A DNA stretch of 64,000 bases, taken from positions 3,658,001-3,722,000 of the forward strand of contig NZ_CP009281.1 in the NCBI RefSeq assembly GCF_000758585.1, in the 5' to 3' direction. The stretch is from Paenibacillus sp. FSL R5-0345 (GTDB lineage Bacteria; Bacillota; Bacilli; Paenibacillales; Paenibacillaceae). This document shows positions 32,018 to 40,951 of the stretch, piece by piece (the first letter of the stretch is position 1; each line of letters opens with the position of its first letter). Below the pieces are notes generated by a model, which searched no databases, had not been told where the DNA came from, and saw only the letters and a list, made by a program, of their open reading frames with translations. A program made the translations under genes and the position numbers.

Positions 32018-32689
32018 CTATTTAACAATGTATAATTGTACATATTGATAACCAAAAGATGATACAAAGCTTTGGCTACCAGGAATAAAGATATCTATAC
32101 GATTACCCTTTATAGCACCGCCCACATCTGTTGCCGTAGCTAAGAAAGCATCTTTAGGCAATCCATCATGTGAATGACCAGTTACCAACACTTTGGTACC
32201 GAGTGGAATCACATTTGGATCAACTGCAATAGTACCAAGCTTGAGCGGATTTCCGAAATAATCTACAGCACCCCATCCGCCATTCTCACTGCTTGCTGAT
32301 GAATAAGCTGATGCTTTAACTTGAATCGTTTTGTCATAATTAAAGGTCTTACCCCATGCTTCAACTGTTTTGGTCCCTGAGTTTACATTCAGATTTGGTG
32401 TAATCACTGGTGAATTGTCAGTTGTAGTTGTAGTTGTGGTTACGGACTCAGCCTGCATTTTACTAGGTATCGTAATCTCAAGACCTTCGTAAATATTAAG
32501 TGCTGCAACGTTTGGGTTTGCTTTCATTAATTCATTCATACCTACATTGTATTGCTTGGATAAAGTATAAAAAGTATTGCCTTCTTTAGCGATATGAACG
32601 CTGTCTGCATGTGCTGGTACAGCATGCAACAATGCACTGATTCCCATTACTGCAGCAAGGGCTTTAATTGTTCTAAATTTGTTCTTCAT
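32018..32689 (-). CDS. secreted LysM and 3D-domain cell-wall protein
   Basis: The protein has about 223 residues: a signal peptide (MKNKFRTIKALAAVMGISALLHAVPAHAD), a LysM peptidoglycan-binding repeat (AKEGNTFYTLSKQYNVGMNELMKANPN...GLEITIP, about 32-76) and a Thr-rich linker. A C-terminal 3D domain, named for its Asp triad, follows: KASAYSS...GTIAVDPNVIPLGTKVLV...ATDVGGAIKGNRIDIFI. The organisation is that of Bacillus YocH-like autolysins/murein-active proteins. The start at 32689 has GAGGAGG at ideal distance. The open frame upstream lies in the leader. Confidence 0.92.
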   Translation of the reverse strand: MKNKFRTIKALAAVMGISALLHAVPAHADSVHIAKEGNTFYTLSKQYNVGMNELMKANPNVAALNIYEGLEITIPSKMQAESVTTTTTTTDNSPVITPNLNVNSGTKTVEAWGKTFNYDKTIQVKASAYSSASSENGGWGAVDYFGNPLKLGTIAVDPNVIPLGTKVLVTGHSHDGLPKDAFLATATDVGGAIKGNRIDIFIPGSQSFVSSFGYQYVQLYIVK

Positions 32690-32905
32690 AATTGCCTCCT
32701 CATTAGATGGGCGTGAACGGTATGACTTCCGTATACGCTCGTGTACATTTTGAGTACCTATGTACATCCCGTGTGATTTCATGGTGTGTTGTGGTCTTTT
32801 GTAAAACTGACAGGACTTAATATATCACAATTTTGTAACCTGTGCCTATGTAATTGTTACCATTACGAAATATCAAGTTTCAATTTTGTCATCTTTTCAG
32901 ATTTC

Positions 32906-32933
32906 AGTTAACATATTTTTTGTTATGTAAACT
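32906..32933. repeat. dif-like dyad, copy E
   Basis: AGTTAACATAT, centre TTTTTG, TTATGTAAACT. The right arm is identical to the right half of B. subtilis dif as I recall it. It lies in a divergent promoter region, unlike copies A-C. Confidence 0.55.
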
Positions 32934-32991
32934 TCGTATAAAGATTCATGCACCTTTTTTTAAAAAAATATCATATAAATTTCCCGAAGAT

Positions 32992-33008
32992 TTTACATAG
33001 CGTTAACA
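32992..33008 (+). promoter_or_regulatory. possible PhoP box upstream of ppk
   Basis: TTTACA (32992-32997) and TTAACA (33003-33008) are direct repeats with an 11-bp period, as in Bacillus PhoP binding sites (TTAACA-like hexamers about 5 bp apart). They lie about 80 bp before the ppk start. Only two repeats are clear. Confidence 0.35.
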
Positions 33009-33089
33009 TTTCATGCTTTATCCAATAGTAGAATGATAGAATATGATAAATAGATTAGATATAGATAACGAATCATATTTGGAGGTCTC

Positions 33090-35204
33090 ATGAATACAGA
33101 AGAGAATAAAAACAACCAAAGCAGTCCAGCCACTGCTTACCTCAATAGAGATTTGAGCTGGATCGAGTTTAATCGACGCGTGCTTAAAGAAGCGCAAGAC
33201 CCAGATAACCCGCTTATGGAACGCGCTAGATTTCTGGCTATTGTCTCAAGTAATCTGGACGAATTTATAAGTGTTCGAGTAGCAGGAATTCAAGATCAAA
33301 TCCGGGCGGGGTATACGAAAAAAGATTTCACTGGCTACACCCCTTCCGGGTTATATAAACGTCTCATTAAGAGAGTTACCAAAATTGTTGCCGATCAATA
33401 CCGGATTTTCCGTGATATTTCACGGAGCTTGCATAAAGAAGGAATCGTTTTTGTGGATTATGAGGATCTCACTCATGCACAGGAACAGTCCATAGAACAA
33501 TATTACCGGGATATTATCTATCCTGTACTTACACCAATGGCTGTTGACCAGAGTCGACCGTTTCCACTCGTTCATAGCCAATTCATCTATTTAGCAGTAG
33601 TTCTTACTCGTAAGAATGGCCTTGAAGAGGAGCCTTTTTTTGCAATTCTGCAAATTCCATCAAATCTGCCGAGATGTATCCCTCTTCCACACCGATCAAA
33701 CAGTAAGAAACGGCAGTTCGTATTTATAGAGGATGTCATTCGTCATCACATTCAAACATTGTTTAGTGGTTACGAGCCAGTGGCTGTTAGTGAATTTCGT
33801 TTGACCCGCAACTCTGATCTCACGATCGACGAAGAAGGGGCCGAGGATCTTCTAGAAGAGATTGAAAAAGAGCTGCGCAAGCGTCGTCGCGGTGTCCCTG
33901 CAAGACTTGAAGTACAAAAAGGCATTCATCCTTATGCTTTGGAACAGCTGCAAGCTGAGTTTGAACTGGAGGACTTCGTATTCGAAATTGAAGGTCCACT
34001 AGACCTAAGTTTCCTTCGTAATTTCGCTGGAAGTATTAAAGGCTTTGGTTACTTAAACTATCCAAGTATCGAGCCCGTCTACCCTGCTGAATTTGAAGAA
34101 AATGAGGATTTCTTTGAGGTATTGCGTGAGCGGGATGTCCTAGTCTACCACCCTTACGAATCCTTTGACGCGATGACGGACTTTATCATTCAAGCCTCAG
34201 AGGATGAACAGGTGATGGCCATTAAGATGACTTTGTACCGGGTTAGTGGAAACTCTCCGCTGATCACTGCACTCGCTAATGCTGCTGAATCCGGGAAACA
34301 GGTAACTGTGGTTGTAGAGTTAAAGGCCAGGTTTGATGAGGAACGTAACATCGCTTGGGCTCGCCAACTCGAAAAATCCGGATGTCATGTCGTTTATGGT
34401 TTAGTTGGACTCAAAACGCATGCCAAAGTTACTTTGATCGTCCGTCAGGAAGGTCAAGAATTACGTCGCTACGTGCATGTAGGCACAGGAAACTACAATG
34501 ACAGTACCGCCAAAGTATATACGGATCTCAGTCTATTTACCGCTCAAAGCGATATTGGACTCGATGCTTCTGAGCTATTTAATCAAATGACTGGCTATTC
34601 CGCCAATTTTGACTGGAACTCCTTTATTGTTGCTCCGACGAATATGAGTCTTTCCTTACAAAAGCTGATGCACCGTGAAGCGGAGCATGCTGCAGCTGGT
34701 AGACCTGCACGTATCATTGCCAAAATGAACTCTCTTTCCAATCAACAAGTCATTGACGATTTATATGGTGCTGCACAGGCCGGTGTATCGATCGATTTAA
34801 TCGTTCGGGGAGTTTGTTGTCTTCGTCCAGGGATTGAAGGCTTGAGCGAGAACATTACGGTTCGTAGTATTGTCGACCGCTTTCTGGAGCATTCAAGAAT
34901 TTACTATTTTGAAAATGGTGGAAAGCCTGAGGTTTATTTATCCAGTGCAGACTGGATGACAAGAAACCTAACCCGCCGGATTGAGCTGATGTGCCCAGTC
35001 AAAGACAGCAATATTCGTAAACAGATAGTTAAGATTCTTGAACTATCCCTTAAAGATAATGTGAAGGCCAGCTTCTTACAGCCTAACGGATATTACGAGC
35101 AACCAGACGACAAAAAGGCCCCTTTCCGGAGCCAGTTCGCAGCTATGGATGTTACACGTTGGAAGGGAACCCGAGTTTTACCTTTACCGCCCAAGCATTC
35201 TTAA
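33090..35204 (+). CDS. ppk: polyphosphate kinase
   Basis: The 704-residue enzyme builds polyphosphate from ATP reversibly. Domains in order: N-terminal helical domain (LNRDLSWIEFNRRVLKEA, LAIVSSNLDEF), head domain, and two phospholipase-D-like catalytic domains. VVVELKARFDEERNIAWARQLE with HAKV...RYVHVGTGNYND holds the autophosphorylated His. IARIIAK-type RIIAKMNSLSN and FLEHSRIYYFEN hold the second catalytic His. Length is normal. The ATG follows GGAGG. Its 3' end overlaps that of ppx on the other strand by 53 bp. Confidence 0.96.
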   Translation: MNTEENKNNQSSPATAYLNRDLSWIEFNRRVLKEAQDPDNPLMERARFLAIVSSNLDEFISVRVAGIQDQIRAGYTKKDFTGYTPSGLYKRLIKRVTKIVADQYRIFRDISRSLHKEGIVFVDYEDLTHAQEQSIEQYYRDIIYPVLTPMAVDQSRPFPLVHSQFIYLAVVLTRKNGLEEEPFFAILQIPSNLPRCIPLPHRSNSKKRQFVFIEDVIRHHIQTLFSGYEPVAVSEFRLTRNSDLTIDEEGAEDLLEEIEKELRKRRRGVPARLEVQKGIHPYALEQLQAEFELEDFVFEIEGPLDLSFLRNFAGSIKGFGYLNYPSIEPVYPAEFEENEDFFEVLRERDVLVYHPYESFDAMTDFIIQASEDEQVMAIKMTLYRVSGNSPLITALANAAESGKQVTVVVELKARFDEERNIAWARQLEKSGCHVVYGLVGLKTHAKVTLIVRQEGQELRRYVHVGTGNYNDSTAKVYTDLSLFTAQSDIGLDASELFNQMTGYSANFDWNSFIVAPTNMSLSLQKLMHREAEHAAAGRPARIIAKMNSLSNQQVIDDLYGAAQAGVSIDLIVRGVCCLRPGIEGLSENITVRSIVDRFLEHSRIYYFENGGKPEVYLSSADWMTRNLTRRIELMCPVKDSNIRKQIVKILELSLKDNVKASFLQPNGYYEQPDDKKAPFRSQFAAMDVTRWKGTRVLPLPPKHS

Positions 35205-36681
35205 ATGCTTTTAAGGCGTTCTCAATGTCCTCTAGACCGATCAGAAGTGCTGAGGCGCCCTCAAGGTCCAGATGAAGTGAATTGCCGTGTAGATTAGCTT
35301 TCAAGCCACTTACAATCCCGATCTCGGTGCTGTCCAGTGCAATACTTAGCTGAACAAGCGATCCGAGCTTATGAATCCACTCTTCGTCGGAAGGCAGTAA
35401 AATGTCCTTATACATTTGGGACAGTTTCTGCTTCCGGCTTTTTGTGCTATACGAGGCAATCATCGCGCATAAGATAAGCTGACGGTGTGTTAGCCCACGA
35501 ATCGGTGAATTCATTAGCCAATACAGGGTATGACGTTTGGATTGATAATAGTTAATGTTAGATCCCGTGCGATGCAGCATGATGGATACATAAATCAACA
35601 TCTCATGTTCAGCTTTATTCTCCTCATCCTTGAATGCATCAAACAGACTTAGCGCAAGCTTGTTGATATGATCCAAATACCGTTTAGAGGTACGAATATC
35701 AAACCGAATGATCGTATTTAAACTGTATTCAAGCGCACTGTCTCGCACCGGTTGCTCCGGCTTCAGTAGATCATGAAGCATACCTTCTCTGAGCCCTTCA
35801 CCGCTGATTACAGCCTGGCTAGCACCAACATACTGATATACCGTATGGAAAATAATTAAACCGGATACAATGATATCTGCTCGGCTCTTAGACAGCCCAT
35901 CTAAATCTTTACGTTTATCGTAAGGCATTGAAGGTAATGTGTTCATAAAATGCTCAATCGTCTCACTAGCCATGGTGTAACCATGCGAGTTAGGTAATGA
36001 GTATGCTCTCGTTTTTTGATCCAGCTTGCCTAAAGAACGCACTGTCCCTCCCAGTCCAAATAACGGAAGACCCGCTGTTGCGTTAAGCCAATCATGTTCT
36101 ACCAATCTCCCCAGAACAAAAGTCTCCAGCTTGTGAATCTGATCTCCGTTCCAGTTACCACCTTGTCCGAACATCAGGTTTGTATTCACCGCTCCAAATG
36201 GAAAGGAAATGCTATGTTGATAACGGCGTCCGCGAAAAAGTGTGATTTCAGTACTGCCGCCACCAATATCTATGACATAACCATCCTCAACATTAAAAGC
36301 GTTTATGACACCTAAGAAGCCAAAGTAAGCCTCCTGATGACCACTAATAACCTCTATTGGAATCGCAGAAGCTTCTGACAAGAAGGTAATAATTTCATTA
36401 GAGTTAGCTGCGTTTCTGATTGCCGCTGTAGCACCCGCACGTATAGTCTCCACTTCAAAAGCATTGCAGATCTCCTTAAACTGACGCAAGACAGGAATAA
36501 TGGTCTCCATATCCTTCTGCTCCAGTCGACCTTCCTTCGTAATCTTCTCACTAAGACGTGCAGAGTACTTACACTCCTTGATGATCTTATAGCCTCCCTC
36601 CGGCGTTGTATCATAGATTACAAGACGTATGGAGTTAGAACCAATATCGATAATGCCTATACGGCGCAGATCATCTCTCAT
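35152..36681 (-). CDS. ppx: exopolyphosphatase (Ppx/GppA family)
   Basis: The 509-residue enzyme releases phosphate from polyphosphate ends and so opposes Ppk. The actin-like ATPase fold shows IGIIDIGSNSIRLVIYD (phosphate loop 1), RAGATAAIRNAAN, SGHQEAYFGFLGV, YVIDIGGGSTEITLF (phosphate loop 2) and the HD-like C-terminal helical domain after about residue 315 (LMNSPIRGLTHRQ). The start at 36681 has AAAGGAG upstream. The longer frame is not needed. It is convergent with ppk with overlapping coding ends. Confidence 0.92.
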   Translation of the reverse strand: MRDDLRRIGIIDIGSNSIRLVIYDTTPEGGYKIIKECKYSARLSEKITKEGRLEQKDMETIIPVLRQFKEICNAFEVETIRAGATAAIRNAANSNEIITFLSEASAIPIEVISGHQEAYFGFLGVINAFNVEDGYVIDIGGGSTEITLFRGRRYQHSISFPFGAVNTNLMFGQGGNWNGDQIHKLETFVLGRLVEHDWLNATAGLPLFGLGGTVRSLGKLDQKTRAYSLPNSHGYTMASETIEHFMNTLPSMPYDKRKDLDGLSKSRADIIVSGLIIFHTVYQYVGASQAVISGEGLREGMLHDLLKPEQPVRDSALEYSLNTIIRFDIRTSKRYLDHINKLALSLFDAFKDEENKAEHEMLIYVSIMLHRTGSNINYYQSKRHTLYWLMNSPIRGLTHRQLILCAMIASYSTKSRKQKLSQMYKDILLPSDEEWIHKLGSLVQLSIALDSTEIGIVSGLKANLHGNSLHLDLEGASALLIGLEDIENALKAFKNAWAVKVKLGFPSNV

Positions 36682-36785
36682 TATGTATGTACTCCTTTTC
36701 AAGTTGATTGACCATCTATTATACATGGTTTACATAAATAAATGAACTCAGTCCATTATATCCTCAATTAACGCAACTGTTAAAA

Positions 36786-36825
36786 AAATAAAGCGGCGCC
36801 CGGATAACTTGTCCGAGTGCCGCTG
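36786..36825 (-). terminator. terminator of the amino acid ABC transporter operon
   Basis: The arms 36793-36805 and 36813-36825 (AGCGGC.C.CGGA / TCCG.G.GCCGCT) form the stem. On the minus strand TTATTTTTTT follows. Confidence 0.82.
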
Positions 36826-36837
36826 TAATTTAACTTA

Positions 36838-37560
36838 TTATAACACTTTACTTAAAAAATCCTGCGTACGTGCATGTTGAGGATTCCCGAAGACTTGTGC
36901 CGGTGTACCCTGCTCTACAATGACGCCACCATCCATAAATAGAATACGGTCGCCCACTTCGCGGGCAAAGCCCATCTCATGCGTAACAATGACCATTGTC
37001 ATCCCATCTTCTGCAAGCTTCTTCATAACCTCCAGCACCTCACCGACCATTTCTGGGTCAAGTGCTGAGGTTGGCTCGTCAAAGAGCATCACATGGGGCT
37101 GCATCGCCAGCGCACGGGCAATCGCGATCCGCTGCTTCTGTCCTCCGGATAGCTGAGCTGGATAAGCATCCTTCTTATCTTCCAGCCCTACAGTTTTCAG
37201 TAACTCCATTGCAAATTTATCTGCTTCAGCCTGCTGCTGCTTTCTCACCTTAATAGGTGCGAGAGTAATATTTTGCAGAACTGTTTTATGAGGAAAGAGG
37301 TTAAACTGCTGAAATACCATCCCCATCTTCTCACGTGTGACATTAATATCATGTTTTTTAGAGGTAATCGATTCACCTTCAAACGTGATTTCGCCACCTG
37401 TTGGCTGCTCCAGTAAATTCAAACAACGCAGGAAGGTACTTTTACCCGATCCACTCGGTCCGATCACGACGACGACCTCACCCTTATGAATCTCCAAGTC
37501 AATCCCTTTGAGAATTTCCAGCTTCCCATAATTTTTTTGCAAGTTCTTAACGGCGATCAT
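36838..37560 (-). CDS. polar amino acid ABC transporter, ATP-binding protein (GlnQ type)
   Basis: The 240-residue ATPase subunit has Walker [10 protein letters not shown] (about 33-41), Q-loop [10 protein letters not shown], signature LSGGQKQR (about 136), Walker B VMLFDEP and H-loop VTHEM. The [16 protein letters not shown] motif is typical of glutamine/arginine/cystine-type uptake systems. It is the last gene of a three-gene operon, overlapping the permease gene by 14 bp. The exact amino acid cannot be assigned. Confidence 0.93.
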   Translation of the reverse strand: MIAVKNLQKNYGKLEILKGIDLEIHKGEVVVVIGPSGSGKSTFLRCLNLLEQPTGGEITFEGESITSKKHDINVTREKMGMVFQQFNLFPHKTVLQNITLAPIKVRKQQQAEADKFAMELLKTVGLEDKKDAYPAQLSGGQKQRIAIARALAMQPHVMLFDEPTSALDPEMVGEVLEVMKKLAEDGMTMVIVTHEMGFAREVGDRILFMDGGVIVEQGTPAQVFGNPQHARTQDFLSKVL

Positions 37561-38212
37561 CGGTATTCAGCCTCCTTTCCAATCTGCCAAGGATCTTGGA
37601 TAGCGTAAATGTCAGTACAAAGTACATAAATGCGATTATTACCAGTGGTGTCATACCATCGTATGAAATCGTTGTAACCGTACGGGCTTGAAACATCAAA
37701 TCCGTAACGCCGATAAAAGAAATAATCGATGATTCCTTGATAATGGTGATGAATTCATTTCCGATTGCCGGAAGAACACTTTTCAGTGCCTGAGGGAGAA
37801 TAATATGACGCATAGTCATCCCTTGCTTCATTCCAAGCGAACGGGCTGCCTCCATTTGTCCGCGATCTACCCCCTGTATCCCAGCACGGAAAATCTCTGC
37901 AAGGTAAGCAGAACTGTTAATGGATAAAGTGATTGCCCCCGACTGAATCGGTGTAAACTCAATACCGAACGTAGCCAATCCATAGTGGATTAGGAAAAGT
38001 TGTACAAGCATAGGCGTGCCACGAAGGAATTCTACCCAGGCTGTTGCCAAGAAGCGAAGCACACCCCATTTGGACATACGCAGCAATGAAACGATAATTC
38101 CTAGAATAAAACCAAAGAAGACACCCAGAACGGCAAGTAACAAAGTATACTGCAAACCGGTCAGGAAAAAATCACGATAATCATAAGCCATTTTAAATAA
38201 AGTAATATCCAT
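37547..38212 (-). CDS. polar amino acid ABC transporter, permease
   Basis: The 221-residue permease has about five membrane helices. The EAA loop is [41 protein letters not shown], a hallmark of HisM/GlnP-type permeases that contact the ATPase. The N-terminal [18 protein letters not shown] is also conserved. A single permease gene suggests a homodimer. Its stop overlaps the ATPase start. Confidence 0.93.
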   Translation of the reverse strand: MDITLFKMAYDYRDFFLTGLQYTLLLAVLGVFFGFILGIIVSLLRMSKWGVLRFLATAWVEFLRGTPMLVQLFLIHYGLATFGIEFTPIQSGAITLSINSSAYLAEIFRAGIQGVDRGQMEAARSLGMKQGMTMRHIILPQALKSVLPAIGNEFITIIKESSIISFIGVTDLMFQARTVTTISYDGMTPLVIIAFMYFVLTFTLSKILGRLERRLNTDDRR

Positions 38213-38317
38213 AACCTATCCTCCCATCTCCAAAAAAATAGAAAATAGCTATTGCCGCTATTTTCTGTATACACATACAATTTACTTTAGCAGACTTAAA
38301 AAATATCCGTTGTTTCT

Positions 38318-39136
38318 TTACTTCGTGCTATCTGCAAGCTCACTAGCTGCCGTCACATACTCATCAATTTTACCTTCAGAGTTTAAACGTGTCAGTGTGC
38401 TGTTTACTTGATCCAAAAGCTCTTTATTGCCTTTCTTAATACCAATTGCATAACCATCGTCTTCAACTTCCGGCTTAGCATCAGTAATTACAAGACCAGG
38501 AACATTCTTAACGAATGATTTGGCGACAGGTCCTTCAATGATAGCAGTATCTACACGATTAGATTGCAATTGTAGAACGATTTCGGAGATTTTACCAAGA
38601 GAAGTGATCTTAGCTCCCTCTATCCCTTTAGCGATTTCTTCTTGAATCGATCCAGTCTGCACACCAATTTTTGTACCTTTTACAGCGTCCATAGTGGCGT
38701 ATTTATCTTTATCTGCTTCGCGCACAACAATGGCTTGTTCAGCTTTGTAATAAATGTCTGAAAGGTCAACTGCCTTTTTACGTTCTTCAGTTGGGCTCAG
38801 TCCAGAAATTACAATATCTACTCTTCCGCTGGACAATTCGTTTAGCAGTGAATCGAATGGCAAGTCCTTAATTACAAGTTCAGCGCCCATATCAGCAGCA
38901 ATTTCCTTAGCAATATCGATATCGAAGCCCACGATAGTATCTTTACCGTCTACTACTTTATGGAATTCGTATGGAGGAAAATCAGCACTTGTTCCCATTG
39001 TAAGCTTCTTAGTAGCCCCACCGGAATTAGCATTACCAGTTGCAGCGGTATCATTATCATTTTTATTTTGACCGCAGCCTGATAACAGACCTACCGCTAA
39101 TATCATACCTAAACCAAGTTTACCCCATTTGTTCAT
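38318..39136 (-). CDS. polar amino acid ABC transporter, substrate-binding lipoprotein
   Basis: The protein has about 272 residues. A lipoprotein signal with lipobox LLSGCG (Cys near 21) precedes a family 3 solute-binding fold (KLTMGTSADFPPYEFHK, IVGFDIDIAKEIAADMGAELVIKDLPFDSLLNELSSGRVDIVISGLSPTEERKKAVDLSDIYY). The SADFPPYEF start and the Asp/Arg ligand residues (GFDID, SPTEER) indicate a polar amino acid. The ATG at 39136 has GGGGAG upstream. The frame before it lacks a signal peptide at its start. It is the first gene of the operon. Confidence 0.93.
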   Translation of the reverse strand: MNKWGKLGLGMILAVGLLSGCGQNKNDNDTAATGNANSGGATKKLTMGTSADFPPYEFHKVVDGKDTIVGFDIDIAKEIAADMGAELVIKDLPFDSLLNELSSGRVDIVISGLSPTEERKKAVDLSDIYYKAEQAIVVREADKDKYATMDAVKGTKIGVQTGSIQEEIAKGIEGAKITSLGKISEIVLQLQSNRVDTAIIEGPVAKSFVKNVPGLVITDAKPEVEDDGYAIGIKKGNKELLDQVNSTLTRLNSEGKIDEYVTAASELADSTK

Positions 39137-39384
39137 TTCTATATCTCCCCTATTCTTATGAAAAAAATCCAAGTTGTCTCTTTGACCGACTTATTATAAA
39201 TCAGAACGCATGAATATGCAAAGGCATAATTGTGACAATAACTTCCTTTTATTGGGTTTCAAAGCAAATGATTCATTGTTCAGAAAATAATTATTCAACA
39301 TTTATTCAAATTTTATATAATTTTATACATTTTTACTATTCCCTAACTTAACCAAATCATGCGGCTAGATTTCCATATCCCCCA

Positions 39385-39431
39385 TAAAAAAGAGTACTCC
39401 TGAAGTATGAGCCAAACTTCAAGAGTACTCC
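39385..39431 (-). terminator. terminator of glgBA
   Basis: GAGTACTCCTGAAGT (39392-39406) pairs with ACTTCAAGAGTACTC (39416-39430). On the minus strand TTTTTTAT follows. Confidence 0.88.
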
Positions 39432-39462
39432 TTATTAAACTGTTAGAGAATAGGATAAACCT

Positions 39463-40887
39463 TTAATCCGTAATTTCATTATAAATATCAATGTACTGCT
39501 GAGCGGATACATTCCAGCTGTAATCGCCAGCGAACGCGTTTTTCGTAATCTTTTTCCAGTGCTCAGGCTGCTTAAATAAAGAGATCGCCCGGCGAAGCGT
39601 AAACATCATATCGTGGGCGTTGTAGTTGCTAAACGTGAAGCCATTACCTTCACCGGATTCTTCATTGTAAGCTTGGACAGTGTCATTTAAACCACCCGTT
39701 TCCCGCACTACTGGTATGCTTCCGTAGCGCAATGCGAGAAGTTGACTGATCCCGCAAGGTTCAAACTTGGAAGGCATGAGAAAGATATCGCTAGCGGCAT
39801 ATATTTTGCGTGAGAGTGCATCATTAAACAGGATTTGTGAAGATAACTTTGTTGGATAACGCCAAGTTGCCTCCTTGAACCAACGCTCATAGGACTCATC
39901 CCCCGTTCCCAGCAGAACAAATTGAATGTCATCATTATAGAGTAGCTCATCCAATACTCGAGTAAGCAGATCTAAGCCTTTGGAATCCACAAGACGAGTA
40001 ACCATGGCAACCATAGGGATATTAGCATCCACAGGTAATCCTAATTCCTCTTGCAGGGCTAGCTTGTTCTCCGTTTTCTTAGCCAGATTAGAACGATAAC
40101 GTGTAACAAGACTTGTATCAGTTGCAGGGTTATAACTTTTCGTATCAATCCCATTCACAATACCGCTTAACACATCCGCTCTCGCATTCAACAATCCATC
40201 CAGCCCATAACCATAATATGGGGTCCGGATTTCTTCTGAGTAGGTTGGACTAACGGTGGTGACTCGATCGCTGTATACAATGCCACCTTTTAAGAAATTC
40301 ACATTCCCGTAATACTCCACGCCTCCAAAATAACTGCTATCCAGACCTAATAGCTCCCCAAGCACCTCATAAGGAAACACTCCCTGATACAACAGGTTAT
40401 GTATAGTAAATACACTTCGCATTTCGCTGTAAAATGGATTGTGTCGATAATGTCCCTGAAGCAGCATTGGGATCACAGCCGCATGCCAATCATGGCAATG
40501 CAAGACATCAGGCTGAAAATCAATAGCCGGTAGGCACTCCAGCACCGCACGATTATAAAACGCGAAGCGTTCACCATCATCCATATATCCGTAAATTCCG
40601 TCCCGCCCAAAATAGTACTCATTGTCAATAAAGTATACCGGAATACCGTCATAAACCATATGTTCGATCCCACAGTATTGATTACGCCAGCCGATTGGCA
40701 CATAAACTTCCGTTATATGTTCCATTTTCGAAGTAAACTTTTCAGGAATCCCACGATATTTGGGCAAAATCACTCGTACATCCACCCCGGCACCCTTCAG
40801 CGCTTTAGGTAATGCCCCAATGACATCGGCCAGGCCACCCGTTTTGACAAATGGATGAGCTTCAGCTGCGGCAAATAAAACTTTCAT
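39463..40887 (-). CDS. glgA: glycogen synthase (ADP-glucose)
   Basis: The 474-residue GT5 glycosyltransferase extends alpha-1,4-glucan from ADP-glucose. The N-terminal KTGGL motif is in HPFVKTGGLADVIGALPKAL (about 15-19). Further family blocks are HCHDWHAAVIPMLL, HNLLYQGVFP, NFLKGGIVYSDRVTTVSPTYSEEI, and C-terminal PSKFEPCGISQLLALRYGSIPVVRETGGL with the catalytic Glu region. It follows glgB with a 64-bp gap, and the two are divergent from glgC. The start follows GGGGGAAA. Confidence 0.96.
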   Translation of the reverse strand: MKVLFAAAEAHPFVKTGGLADVIGALPKALKGAGVDVRVILPKYRGIPEKFTSKMEHITEVYVPIGWRNQYCGIEHMVYDGIPVYFIDNEYYFGRDGIYGYMDDGERFAFYNRAVLECLPAIDFQPDVLHCHDWHAAVIPMLLQGHYRHNPFYSEMRSVFTIHNLLYQGVFPYEVLGELLGLDSSYFGGVEYYGNVNFLKGGIVYSDRVTTVSPTYSEEIRTPYYGYGLDGLLNARADVLSGIVNGIDTKSYNPATDTSLVTRYRSNLAKKTENKLALQEELGLPVDANIPMVAMVTRLVDSKGLDLLTRVLDELLYNDDIQFVLLGTGDESYERWFKEATWRYPTKLSSQILFNDALSRKIYAASDIFLMPSKFEPCGISQLLALRYGSIPVVRETGGLNDTVQAYNEESGEGNGFTFSNYNAHDMMFTLRRAISLFKQPEHWKKITKNAFAGDYSWNVSAQQYIDIYNEITD

Positions 40888-40951
40888 GATTATTTCCCCC
40901 TTTAAAGTGTACGGATTCTCTATACTTGCTTTGAACTATTACTCATTACTA

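Larger units (their letters stand above)
32690..33089. other. 400-bp divergent intergenic region between 3D-domain gene and ppk
   Basis: The region holds the long leader of the 3D-domain gene, including paired TGTACAT (32742-32748) and ATGTACA (32760-32766). It also holds dif-like dyad E (32906-32933) and a TTTACA-N5-TTAACA repeat close to ppk. I could not match the leader to a known riboswitch class. Confidence 0.5.

Noticed and set aside
6838..32933. Dyads as ordinary rho-independent terminators
   Set aside because: They lack U-tracts and GC-rich stems, several neighbours already have separate terminators, and copy E is in a divergent promoter region.
32690..32950. c-di-AMP (ydaO) riboswitch before the LysM-3D gene
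   Set aside because: This class often precedes wall hydrolases, but its conserved segments were not found in the leader.
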